A stretch of 64,000 nucleotides of DNA from Acidobacteria bacterium Mor1. Lineage in GTDB: Bacteria > Acidobacteriota > Polarisedimenticolia > Polarisedimenticolales > Polarisedimenticolaceae. This document shows, in pieces, positions 1 to 6,903 of the stretch. The notes below the pieces were generated by a model. It had not been told where the DNA came from. It ran no database searches and saw only the letters and a program-made list of their open reading frames with translations. How positions within the stretch are numbered: position 1 is the first letter of the stretch; the number at the start of each line of letters is the position of its first letter. Made by a program: the position numbers and the translations under genes. The DNA lies in the NCBI GenBank assembly GCA_001664505.1, contig CP011806.1, forward strand, positions 5,449,874 to 5,513,873, given 5' to 3'.

Positions 1-239
1 CGGCCGAATTCGCTGAGGAGGCCCGAGCCGGGAAAACTCGGCGCACTGACGTCGGGCATGGCCAGCACCCGGCAGAAAGCCAGGGCGACGGGCAGCAGGC
101 CGAGGACGGCCAGAGCGGTCAGCGCAACCGGGCCGATGTTGCCCTTGTGGCGGATGAATCCCGTTGGCCGGGGAGGGTCGGGCGCCTCGTCAAGTTCCGG
201 GTCGTAGCCCGGCTCCCGGTCGCGGGACACCGGACTCAC
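1..239 (-). CDS. membrane protein, N-terminal fragment (runs off the window)
   Basis: Only the first 79 codons are visible. A GTG start at 239 overlaps the stop of the upstream HlyD gene by four bases (GTGA), so it is the next gene of that operon. The visible protein has a charged, proline- and acid-rich N-terminal stretch of about 37 residues, then one hydrophobic segment (about residues 39-58, VALTALAVLGLLPVALAFC), then a Ser/Gly/Pro-rich stretch. This suggests a protein anchored in the inner membrane. No catalytic motif is visible, so no function is assigned. Its position after an adaptor protein suggests it works with that adaptor in export or cell-envelope assembly (inference). Confidence 0.6.
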   Translation of the reverse strand, partial: MSPVSRDREPGYDPELDEAPDPPRPTGFIRHKGNIGPVALTALAVLGLLPVALAFCRVLAMPDVSAPSFPGSGLLSEFG

Positions 240-1462
240 CCCGCCTTGCGTATCGCGACGACCGCCGAGAGACCGGGCAGGAATTCCGGCGCAGGCTCGT
301 TGAGGCGAATGCGGACGCCGACCACCGGAGCGCCGCGCATCCGCGAGAAGCGGGGCTGGGGCACGTCGGAGTCGGGGATCTCGAGATCGGTGGCCAGGCC
401 GATCTTGTCCACCACGCCGGTGAACTCACGGCCGGGGAACGAATGCAGGGTGACCGTGGCCTCGGCACCCTGGCGCACCTGGGCGATGTCGTCCTCGTCG
501 ATCCAGGCTTCGATCCAGACCTGGTCGCCGAGCCACATCGAGATCACCGGCTGTCCCAGCTCGACCGATGCGCCGGGCTGGACGTTGCGGCGCACCACGG
601 CGCCGGCTTCGGGAGCCCGGACCAAGGTGCTCTCGAGGTCGGCCTCGGCACGGGCCACCCGGGCCTCGGCGCGGCGTACGTCGGCCTCGAGTACGCCGAG
701 GTTGCGTTCACGGATGTTGAGCGCGTCGCCGTCGAGCACCGCGCGTTGTCCGGCGGAACGGGCAACCACGGAGTTGGCTCGTGCCTCGTCCAGCAGAGCC
801 TCTGCGGCCAGCCGGTCGTTTTCGGCTTCACGCACCTCGACGTTGGAGACGGCACCGTCCTGCTCGAACAGGCTCTTGCGGGTTTCATGTTCCAGGGTCG
901 CGCCATCGAGGCGAATCTTGGCGGCGTCGGTCTGGGCCTCGGCGGCAGCCGCCCGCGCCACGGCCTCGTTGGCCTGTTGCGCAACCTCCCGGCGTTGGTG
1001 CGCGATGGTCATGCGCTCGACGTCGAGGGTGCGCGTAAGGCCGTCCAGCGCGGCCTGGGCTTCGAGCACCTCGGCGTGCAGGTGTTGATCGGCGAGGCGC
1101 ACCAGCACCTGTCCCGCCTCAACCCGGTCACCCACGTCGACCTCGACGGAAACGACCGCGCCGCTCAGCCGGGTACCCACGTCGGCGACGTAGCCGCGGA
1201 CTGCGGCATTGGTCGATGTCACGTTGGCCGAGCGATAGCTGAACCAGAACCAGGTGGGTATGGCGACCGAGGCGACCAGGCCGATGGCGAGGCCCCAGAG
1301 CAGGAGCCGGCGCAGCATGCGGCCGCCGGAACCGGTTTCTTCGGGTTCGAGGAAGGGTTCCGCCGGGACCTTGGCGTCGGCAGCGGACTCGCTGCTGCGG
1401 CCGCTCATCCAGTCCTTGTCGTTCTCACGGGCCTTGCGCCCGGCCTTGTCTGCCCGGGCCAT
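236..1462 (-). CDS. HlyD/EmrA-type membrane-fusion (periplasmic adaptor) protein
   Basis: The protein has 408 residues. About 50 charged cytoplasmic residues are followed by one membrane segment (about 52-76). A biotinyl-lipoyl-like half follows (GAVVSVEVDVGDRVEAGQVL), then a long Ala/Glu/Arg-rich coiled-coil hairpin (about 140-270), the returning lipoyl half with VVRRNVQPGASVELGQPV, and a beta-barrel region (VWIEAWIDEDDIAQVRQGAEA). This is the classic adaptor order. Such proteins bridge an inner-membrane pump or synthase to the outer membrane in export. The ATG overlaps the hydrolase stop by one base (TGATG) and the stop overlaps the next start by four bases. No ATPase or MFS pump is visible beside it, so the transported substrate is unknown. 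It could belong to polysaccharide secretion, as Alg44-like adaptors do. Confidence 0.85.
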   Translation of the reverse strand: MARADKAGRKARENDKDWMSGRSSESAADAKVPAEPFLEPEETGSGGRMLRRLLLWGLAIGLVASVAIPTWFWFSYRSANVTSTNAAVRGYVADVGTRLSGAVVSVEVDVGDRVEAGQVLVRLADQHLHAEVLEAQAALDGLTRTLDVERMTIAHQRREVAQQANEAVARAAAAEAQTDAAKIRLDGATLEHETRKSLFEQDGAVSNVEVREAENDRLAAEALLDEARANSVVARSAGQRAVLDGDALNIRERNLGVLEADVRRAEARVARAEADLESTLVRAPEAGAVVRRNVQPGASVELGQPVISMWLGDQVWIEAWIDEDDIAQVRQGAEATVTLHSFPGREFTGVVDKIGLATDLEIPDSDVPQPRFSRMRGAPVVGVRIRLNEPAPEFLPGLSAVVAIRKAG

Positions 1463-2373
1463 CAGTGCACGAGCTCCAGGGGAACGACCGGGGTGCGGAC
1501 GCCGAGCCGCGCCCGGTGACGGGAGAGCTTCGAGCCGCGGGCGGATTCGGTGCGGGAAACGCTGGCGAACACCTTCTCCATCCGTTCGATCAACTTGCCC
1601 TGACGGTAGAAGTCGACGAAGGAGTGTCCGATGTTGGGGATCTCATCCAGCTCGACCTTCGGCTCGAGCCCGTAGATGGTCGCGGCATCGCGCATGGCGG
1701 CGGTCCAGTTGCGGGCCCGCTCTACCCGCGTCACGCCCTGCTGCTTGTCGACCCGGTCGGTGCGGCGCAGGTTCGCGGCGCCGGTGTCGAGGGAGCCGAT
1801 CAGCACGGTCATCGGGACCCGCAGGAATTCTTCAGGGTTGAACTGCACCCCGGGCATGGTGCGCACCGGCCGCACGCCGAAGGGGTAGCGCTGCTTGGAG
1901 TCGGGGAAGGTGTACCAGCCCGGCGCGGCGACCACCGCTGCGAGCACCCGCTGCGGATGGACCATCACGTAGCGGTGCACGAACTGTGCGCCCCCGGAGA
2001 AGCCGAAGATGCGGAATTGGGTCACGTCGGCGCCGGTCAGCGAGCCGACCTCGGCCAGGATGGTGTGGAGCAGGAGGTCGACCCGGCGTCCGCGGCCGGC
2101 GCGGCCCAGCCGCTGGTAGTCCTTGTGTTGCTCCGGCGTGAACACCGGCACGACCAGCACGTAGCCCTGCCGTTCGCACAGATCGGCGAAGGCGGCCGCC
2201 TGTTCGTAGGCGTTGCGGGAAATGCCGTGGACCGAGACCAGTACCGAGGCGTTCTCGCCTCCTTTTTCAGGAATGTAGAGCAGGTATTCCTGGGTCGGGT
2301 CGCTGCGGAGAGTGCGAAGCAGGATGCGCTTGCGCGGAAGCGACCAGCGGGACGGGTTGGATCCGTCAATCAC
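1462..2373 (-). CDS. alpha/beta hydrolase (PHB depolymerase/esterase-like)
   Basis: A GTG start at 2373, preceded by GGAGGA eight bases upstream, gives 303 residues; a longer frame to 2499 lies inside the upstream gene and is rejected. The fold signature is clear: an early strand with the oxyanion motif SVHGIS, a nucleophile elbow GFSGGAQF, the acid candidate in VLIGSLDTG and the histidine in NIGHSFVDF. No signal peptide is seen, so it is probably cytoplasmic. Arrangement and motifs resemble feruloyl-esterase/PHB-depolymerase-like enzymes; the substrate cannot be read. It overlaps the DUF1611-like gene by eight bases and touches the HlyD gene by one, so all three are co-translated. A role in trimming or deacylating an exported polymer is inference. 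Confidence 0.75.
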   Translation of the reverse strand: MIDGSNPSRWSLPRKRILLRTLRSDPTQEYLLYIPEKGGENASVLVSVHGISRNAYEQAAAFADLCERQGYVLVVPVFTPEQHKDYQRLGRAGRGRRVDLLLHTILAEVGSLTGADVTQFRIFGFSGGAQFVHRYVMVHPQRVLAAVVAAPGWYTFPDSKQRYPFGVRPVRTMPGVQFNPEEFLRVPMTVLIGSLDTGAANLRRTDRVDKQQGVTRVERARNWTAAMRDAATIYGLEPKVELDEIPNIGHSFVDFYRQGKLIERMEKVFASVSRTESARGSKLSRHRARLGVRTPVVPLELVH

Positions 2374-3598
2374 GGCCCGATCCTCCGGAGGCCACCTTCG
2401 TGGTGGCGATGTGGCGCTGGGCCTGACCCAGCAGGTCCATGGCGTTCGAGGCGGTTGCCAGTTCAGGGCGGTTGTAGCAAGGCAGCCCGGTGGCCGCAAA
2501 CGTCTCGGCTACCTGGAGCGGGGCGGCGGTCAGGACGCCGCTCAACGCCAGGACCGGAGTCCGGCGCTGTTGCAGCCAGGAGACGCCGGCCAGGGCGCCC
2601 ATGGAATCGCCGGCGGCGAGCACGATGCCCCCCACCCGCTTGGCAAAGGTGTCGGAACTGAGCAGCTCCGCGGTCTCGGCCTGCAGCACGCCGTCGGCGA
2701 TCTCGATCACGATCGCGTCGACACCCTGAGCGGCGATGTGGTCGGTCAGAAGGGTCAGCGCCTTCTGGACCTCGTCCGCCGGCGTCAGGTAGGTCGAGGG
2801 CAGGCCCAGGTCGGTGAAGTCGAGGACCGGATCCGCGCCCGCGTCGCGCAGCCACCAGTAGTCGCCCCCGGCGCCGGTGCCGGTGATCTTGGCGTATCCG
2901 ACCCGCAGCCCGGCGGCGATCAGGCCGCGGGTGAGGTAGACGCAGGTCTGGGTCTTGCCCGAGTCCATCGAGGTGCCGATCACCGCGAGGACCGTCGGCG
3001 AGAAACGCCCGTCGGTCTGCTTGAGCTCCATGGCGTAGTCGCGGAGGTTGATCGGCTTCCCGCTGGAGTCTCCCAGCAGGCCGATCGGCGTGATCTCGGT
3101 GGGGCCGCGCGAGACGCTGGCGTGCCAGTTGGCGGCGCGGGATGCGATGCCTCCGCCGGCGACCAGGTGGCACGGTCCCATCGACTCGGGGACGAAGGAT
3201 TCGAACTGGCTCGAGGCGTAGCGGTTGCCGTAGGCGACCACCACTTCATCGCCGGGGAATAGATGCCGGCGGCGGCCGCTGATCAGCTGAAGCGCCTGGT
3301 GGTGGCCAAGCGCATCGACGCGAGCCAACACCACATCACCCACTTCGGGAGTCCGGCCGGCCGGGTCGAGAATCGTTGTTGCGGCTCCGGGAGGAACCCG
3401 GCGGGTGGTGAACGCCCAGGAGGCGAGACGCAGGCGCACCCGGGTCTTGCGTTGATCGTCCATCGGCCCACTGCTGAGGCCGAGTTCCGTCGGCCGCATG
3501 TCCAGCGAGTCGGACGACGGAAAATCTTTCAATAGCTTCAGGTAGGCAGGCTCACGCTCGGTGGTCGCCGGGTGCCCGGGACGGTCTTTCTCTGACAT
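2366..3598 (-). CDS. DUF1611-like P-loop protein (dethiobiotin-synthetase-like fold)
   Basis: The protein has 410 residues. The C-terminal half begins with a P-loop, GTSMDSGKT (about residues 208-216), followed by GLRVGYAKITGTGAGGDYWW and the hydrophobic strand DAIVIEIADG. This resembles the MinD/BioD-like C-terminal domain of DUF1611 proteins, some of which (DgcN-type) act on D-amino acids. The N-terminal 190 residues look like a separate beta-rich domain. The first roughly 45 residues are variable, and an internal ATG at residue 46 is an alternative start. It is the first gene of a co-translated operon with a hydrolase and an HlyD adaptor, divergent from an ATP-grasp ligase-like gene. The reaction is unknown; the P-loop suggests ATP or GTP use. 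Confidence 0.65.
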   Translation of the reverse strand: MSEKDRPGHPATTEREPAYLKLLKDFPSSDSLDMRPTELGLSSGPMDDQRKTRVRLRLASWAFTTRRVPPGAATTILDPAGRTPEVGDVVLARVDALGHHQALQLISGRRRHLFPGDEVVVAYGNRYASSQFESFVPESMGPCHLVAGGGIASRAANWHASVSRGPTEITPIGLLGDSSGKPINLRDYAMELKQTDGRFSPTVLAVIGTSMDSGKTQTCVYLTRGLIAAGLRVGYAKITGTGAGGDYWWLRDAGADPVLDFTDLGLPSTYLTPADEVQKALTLLTDHIAAQGVDAIVIEIADGVLQAETAELLSSDTFAKRVGGIVLAAGDSMGALAGVSWLQQRRTPVLALSGVLTAAPLQVAETFAATGLPCYNRPELATASNAMDLLGQAQRHIATTKVASGGSGRD

Positions 3599-3733
3599 GT
3601 TGCGAGATCCTATATCGGGGATCGGCAGGGGGGGCGATCACCGCGGCCATCTACACCATTAGACGCTGACTGTGAAGTCCTAATTTGTTGTACGCGACTG
3701 CTCCGAAACCCGCAAGCGAACGTGGTAAATTTT

Positions 3734-3768
3734 GCAGTCATTTCAACGCGCTCAGCAGTCATTTCGAC
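3734..3768. promoter_or_regulatory. direct repeat, candidate operator between divergent genes
   Basis: The 14-base word GCAGTCATTTCAAC (3734-3747) is repeated as GCAGTCATTTCGAC (3755-3768) with one mismatch. The copies start exactly 21 bp apart, two helical turns, so a dimer could bind both on one face of the DNA. They lie 66-100 bp upstream of the ATP-grasp start and about 140 bp upstream of the divergent DUF1611-like gene, in a locally AT-richer gap. No regulator gene adjoins it. Confidence 0.45.
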
Positions 3769-3833
3769 TTGCTTGCATGAACTACCGACAACGGATCGCG
3801 TGAAAGGTCACCCGATCGACCGAGCGAGAGCCC

Positions 3834-4979
3834 ATGCTGATCGGGATCCAGTACAACAGCTCACGCGGAGGGCCACCCTTCCGGCGGATGACGCCGTCGA
3901 TGTTGAACCGCATCGCGTTGATCGACGCCTATCTGCGGGATCACGGCGGACAGGTCTTCGTTTATTCTCCTGGCGATATACGGCTCGATGATCCTGATAT
4001 TCCTGGGTACTTTTTTGACCGCGGAGAGGTCACCGAGACCCGCCGGCCCGCCCCGCGGGTCAACGGCAACTGGACCAATCGCACCCGCCGGCTGCTCGAG
4101 TCGGGGATCGGGTACGAGAGCTTCGAACGCTGGATCGTGGAGCGGCGGCTCGAGGTCTGCGTGCCCCACGCCTTCTCCGAGCTGGTGGGCAACAAGCTGG
4201 AGACCTACCGGCTGATCCGGGGCTTCCACGAGACCCTGCATCCTCACTGCGAGCCCTACCGGCACGCCCGCAAGCAGCTCGAACGTTTCATCGAGAGCGG
4301 TCCGATCACCTTCATCAAGCCGAACAAGGGAAGCAAGGGGGACAAGATCCTGACCCTGCGGCGCAAGGAAGAGGGGCTGTTCCTGACCCACTATCAAAAG
4401 GGCAAGCGGCGCACGCGCAAGGTCCGGGATGCGGCCGCGGCGGAGACCCTGATCCACGAGCGCATCGGCGGCCGCCGCACCCACATCATCCAGGAGGGGG
4501 TCGAGACCATGCGTCACCGGGGCTCGGCCTTCGATATCCGGGTAGTGATGCTCCACGACGGCGACTCCTGGGGCTGGCTCCACGAGGCCCGGGTCTCTCC
4601 AGAGGGGAGCGACGTCTCCAACGTCTACCAGGGTGGGGCGATCACGATTACCGATGAGCTGCTGTTCGACCTGCTCGGTCCCGAGCGGGCCCGCCAGGCG
4701 TCCTACGAATTGAAGAGCGAGTCCTTCGGCCTGGCCGGCTACCTCGAGCGGCTGCACCCCGGCCGGCTCCACGAGGTGGCCTTCGACTTCGTCCTCGACA
4801 CCGACGGCTGCCTGCGGCTGCTCGAGATCAACACCAAGCCGGGGATGTCCGGCATCGGCTCCGAGGTGACGATCTTCGACAAACGCCCGGAGCACGAACC
4901 GCTGTTCGAGCGCTGGGTCTATCCCCAGACCCGGCGATTGGCTCGCTTCCTGCGCCTCCGTCACCAGCGACTCGGGTAA
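3834..4979 (+). CDS. YheC/YheD-type ATP-grasp protein
   Basis: The protein has 381 residues. The ATP-grasp core shows as FIKPNKGSKGDKIL (about residues 160-175, nucleotide-binding Lys and loop), DIRVVML (about 235), and the metal-binding end VAFDFVLDTDGCLRLLEINTKPG (read as two motifs, AFDFVLD and LEINTKPG; about 325-350). The YheC/YheD family was named in endospore formers, but relatives occur in non-sporulating bacteria. ATP-grasp enzymes join a carboxylate to an amine or thiol by way of an acyl phosphate, so a peptide-forming or modifying ligase is likely; the substrate is not readable. It is divergent from the DUF1611/hydrolase/HlyD operon. The ATG at 3834 has only a weak ribosome-binding site, and no better start is visible. 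Confidence 0.75.
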   Translation: MLIGIQYNSSRGGPPFRRMTPSMLNRIALIDAYLRDHGGQVFVYSPGDIRLDDPDIPGYFFDRGEVTETRRPAPRVNGNWTNRTRRLLESGIGYESFERWIVERRLEVCVPHAFSELVGNKLETYRLIRGFHETLHPHCEPYRHARKQLERFIESGPITFIKPNKGSKGDKILTLRRKEEGLFLTHYQKGKRRTRKVRDAAAAETLIHERIGGRRTHIIQEGVETMRHRGSAFDIRVVMLHDGDSWGWLHEARVSPEGSDVSNVYQGGAITITDELLFDLLGPERARQASYELKSESFGLAGYLERLHPGRLHEVAFDFVLDTDGCLRLLEINTKPGMSGIGSEVTIFDKRPEHEPLFERWVYPQTRRLARFLRLRHQRLG

Positions 4980-4988
4980 GCGCAACCT

Positions 4989-5039
4989 GTAAGCCTTGAC
5001 TTACGGAATGTTCGACGTATCATGTAAGTCATGACTTAC
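4989..5039 (+). promoter_or_regulatory. paired palindromic ArsR operators over a leaderless-type promoter
   Basis: GTAAGTCATGACTTAC at 5024-5039 is a perfect 16-bp palindrome containing the start codon of the ArsR gene. A second, imperfect copy, GTAAGCCTTGACTTAC, lies at 4989-5004, 35 bp upstream. Between and within them sits a good sigma-70 promoter: TTGACT at 4996-5001, a 16-bp spacer, and TATCAT at 5018-5023. Transcription should then start at or just before the ATG at 5031, giving a leaderless or nearly leaderless message. Repressor bound here would cover both the promoter and the start codon, as expected for autorepression by the ArsR protein encoded next. Confidence 0.75.
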
Positions 5040-5366
5040 GCGAGCGCCCTGGAAGCCCTGGCCCCATCGACCCGCCGCGCGGTGTTCGAGCGCCTGCGCA
5101 AGGGGCCCCTCCCCGCGAGCCGGCTCGCCGAGGGCCTCTCGGTTTCCCGGCCGGCGGTCAGCCAGCACCTGCAGGTGCTCAAGCGCGCCCGCCTGGTGCG
5201 GGAGGAGGCCCGCGGCCGCCAGCGCATCTACTCGATCGATCCGACGGGGCTCGAAGCCCTGCGCGCCTACCTCGATACCTTCTGGGACGTGGCGTTGGAT
5301 CGCTTCAAGCAAACCCTGGAGACTTCCCGCCCCAAGAGGAGCAAGTCCAAGAGGAGCAAGCCATGA
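5031..5366 (+). CDS. ArsR-family winged-helix repressor
   Basis: The protein has 111 residues, a usual size for the family. The winged helix runs from about residue 5 to 85, with recognition region SRLAEGLSVSRPAVSQHLQV and the wing VREEARGRQRIYSI. The metal-site motif ELCVCDL of metal-sensing ArsR proteins is absent, so this is probably a non-metal member of the type found beside SRPBCC/AHSA1 genes. The C-terminus is Lys/Ser-rich (KRSKSKRSK). The next gene starts inside its stop codon (ATGA), so the two are co-translated. The start codon lies in a perfect palindrome, which indicates self-repression. Confidence 0.9.
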   Translation: MTYASALEALAPSTRRAVFERLRKGPLPASRLAEGLSVSRPAVSQHLQVLKRARLVREEARGRQRIYSIDPTGLEALRAYLDTFWDVALDRFKQTLETSRPKRSKSKRSKP

Positions 5367-5815
5367 GTGCCGATACCCAATCTCCGGCGACCGCGCCGGT
5401 GCACAAGATTCTCGAGCTGGAACACTCGGCCGGACAGGCTTTCGACCACTTCGTCCAGGGCATCGGCACCTGGTGGCCGCTGGACGCCCACTCCCTCGGG
5501 GAGGAGAAGGCGGAGACCGTCGTGATGGAATCGAAGGTCGGCGGCCGTCTCTACGAGATCTGGCAGGACGGCACCCAGAAGGACTGGGGAGAGGTGCTCG
5601 CCTTCGACCCGCCCAACCACGTGGCGTTCAGCTGGGTGCTCAACGGTGCACCCGAGGATGCGACCCGCGTCGAGGTCCGCTTCACCCCCCTCGGTGAATC
5701 CCGTTGCCGGATGGAGTTGATTCACAGCGGATGGGAGAGCCGCAGCGATGGCGCGTTGTGGCGCGAGCGCTACCACAGCGGCTGGGATGGGGTACTGGCC
5801 CGCTTCGTTGCCTGA
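5363..5815 (+). CDS. SRPBCC (AHSA1-like) domain protein
   Basis: The protein has 150 residues, a single helix-grip domain. Family features include HSAGQAFDHFVQGIGTWWP near the N-terminus, the KVGGRLYEIWQDG strand, the DWGEVLAFDPPNHVAFSW segment (about 70-90) and the long C-terminal helix RYHSGWDGVLARFVA. SRPBCC proteins bind hydrophobic ligands in a deep cavity; those paired with ArsR regulators are common in environmental bacteria and their ligands are mostly unknown. The gene overlaps the ArsR gene by four bases (ATGA) and should be under the same repressor. It is probably cytoplasmic, with no signal peptide. Confidence 0.88.
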   Translation: MSADTQSPATAPVHKILELEHSAGQAFDHFVQGIGTWWPLDAHSLGEEKAETVVMESKVGGRLYEIWQDGTQKDWGEVLAFDPPNHVAFSWVLNGAPEDATRVEVRFTPLGESRCRMELIHSGWESRSDGALWRERYHSGWDGVLARFVA

Positions 5816-5868
5816 ACTCTCCGGAGTTCCGGTCGAGTAGACTCTCCCGGGGCGATCGGGAGGACTGC

Positions 5869-6903
5869 GTGCAACGGATACTCGCCTTGTGTGGTTTGTG
5901 GATGCTGATCTGTCTTGCCGCGGGCTGCGCCGAGCCGGTAAGCCGGGAGCCGGGCGATGCCGAGGAGGCTGCGCCCGTCGAACGCCAAGGGGACTGGCTG
6001 GGAGAGCAACCGCCGACGGCACGCGCCCGCCTGTTCGCGCCGGGAATCGTTTCCACCGGGCTCTACGAGCGCGATCTCGCGATTCATCCCGACGGCGAGG
6101 AGATCTACTGGTCGGTGGTGCTGGGCAGCTTCGACTCTGCCGCGGTGCTGCGCGTCCGCCGCGGAAGTGACGGTGTCTGGAGTGAGCCCGAGGTCGCTCC
6201 CTTCTCGGGACGCTACCGTGACCTGGAGCCTATGTTCGACCCGGCAGGGGAGCGGCTCTACTTCGTATCCAACCGGCCGCTCCCGGGTAACAGCGAGGCC
6301 CAGGACCACAGCGACATCTGGTACGTCGAGCGTGCCGGCGAAGATTGGGGCGAGCCGCAGCGGCTACCCGGGCCGGTCAACTCCGACGCGCCGGAGTTCT
6401 TCCCCTCGTTCACCCGGGACGGCACGCTGTACCTGACCCGGGACGAACCGGACGGCCGTTCCCGGATCTACCGCGCCGCCCGGGAGGGAGAGGGCTGGGC
6501 TGAGCCGCAACCCCTGGGTGCAAAGATCAACGGCCATCGCACCCAGTTCAACGGATTGATCGATCCCGACGAGCGCTTCCTGATCTTCAGCGCCTTCGGC
6601 CGCGAGGATTCTCTGGGGGGTGTCGACTACTACGTCGCGCCGCGGAACCCCGACGGCACCTTCGGTGAGGCGGTCAACCTGGGGCCGGCGGTCAACAGCA
6701 AGTCCCGGGACGAGTACGCGCCGGGGCTCAGCCCCGACGGCAAGTACCTGTTCTTCATGTCGTCGCGGAGCCGCTATCAGACGCTACCGGGCCAGCCGCG
6801 ATCTCGTGAGGATCTGTTGACCAGCGACGGGCAACCGGAGAACGGGCGTCCCGACGTCTACTGGATCCCGGTCTCGGCCGTGCCCGCCCTGGAGAACTTC
6901 TGA
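5869..6903 (+). CDS. PD40/TolB-like beta-propeller lipoprotein
   Basis: A GTG start at 5869, preceded by GGGAGG at 5858-5863, gives 344 residues; the open frame further upstream lies inside the SRPBCC gene. The N-terminus is a lipoprotein signal (ILALCGLWMLICLAAGC, lipobox LAAGC). The rest is a propeller of PD40 repeats, for example EPMFDPAGERLYFVSNR, DIWYVERAGEDWGEPQ, FPSFTRDGTLYLTRD and APGLSPDGKYLFFMSSR. Such proteins are thought to bind partners or ligands in the periplasm; no enzyme motif is seen. The last 120 bases overlap, on the opposite strand, the end of the cytochrome gene. Confidence 0.85.
   Translation: MQRILALCGLWMLICLAAGCAEPVSREPGDAEEAAPVERQGDWLGEQPPTARARLFAPGIVSTGLYERDLAIHPDGEEIYWSVVLGSFDSAAVLRVRRGSDGVWSEPEVAPFSGRYRDLEPMFDPAGERLYFVSNRPLPGNSEAQDHSDIWYVERAGEDWGEPQRLPGPVNSDAPEFFPSFTRDGTLYLTRDEPDGRSRIYRAAREGEGWAEPQPLGAKINGHRTQFNGLIDPDERFLIFSAFGREDSLGGVDYYVAPRNPDGTFGEAVNLGPAVNSKSRDEYAPGLSPDGKYLFFMSSRSRYQTLPGQPRSREDLLTSDGQPENGRPDVYWIPVSAVPALENF

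Noticed and set aside
5704-5868. Upstream extension of the PD40 lipoprotein frame
   Set aside because: It overlaps the SRPBCC gene in another frame, and the GTG at 5869 has the ribosome-binding site and an immediate lipoprotein signal.
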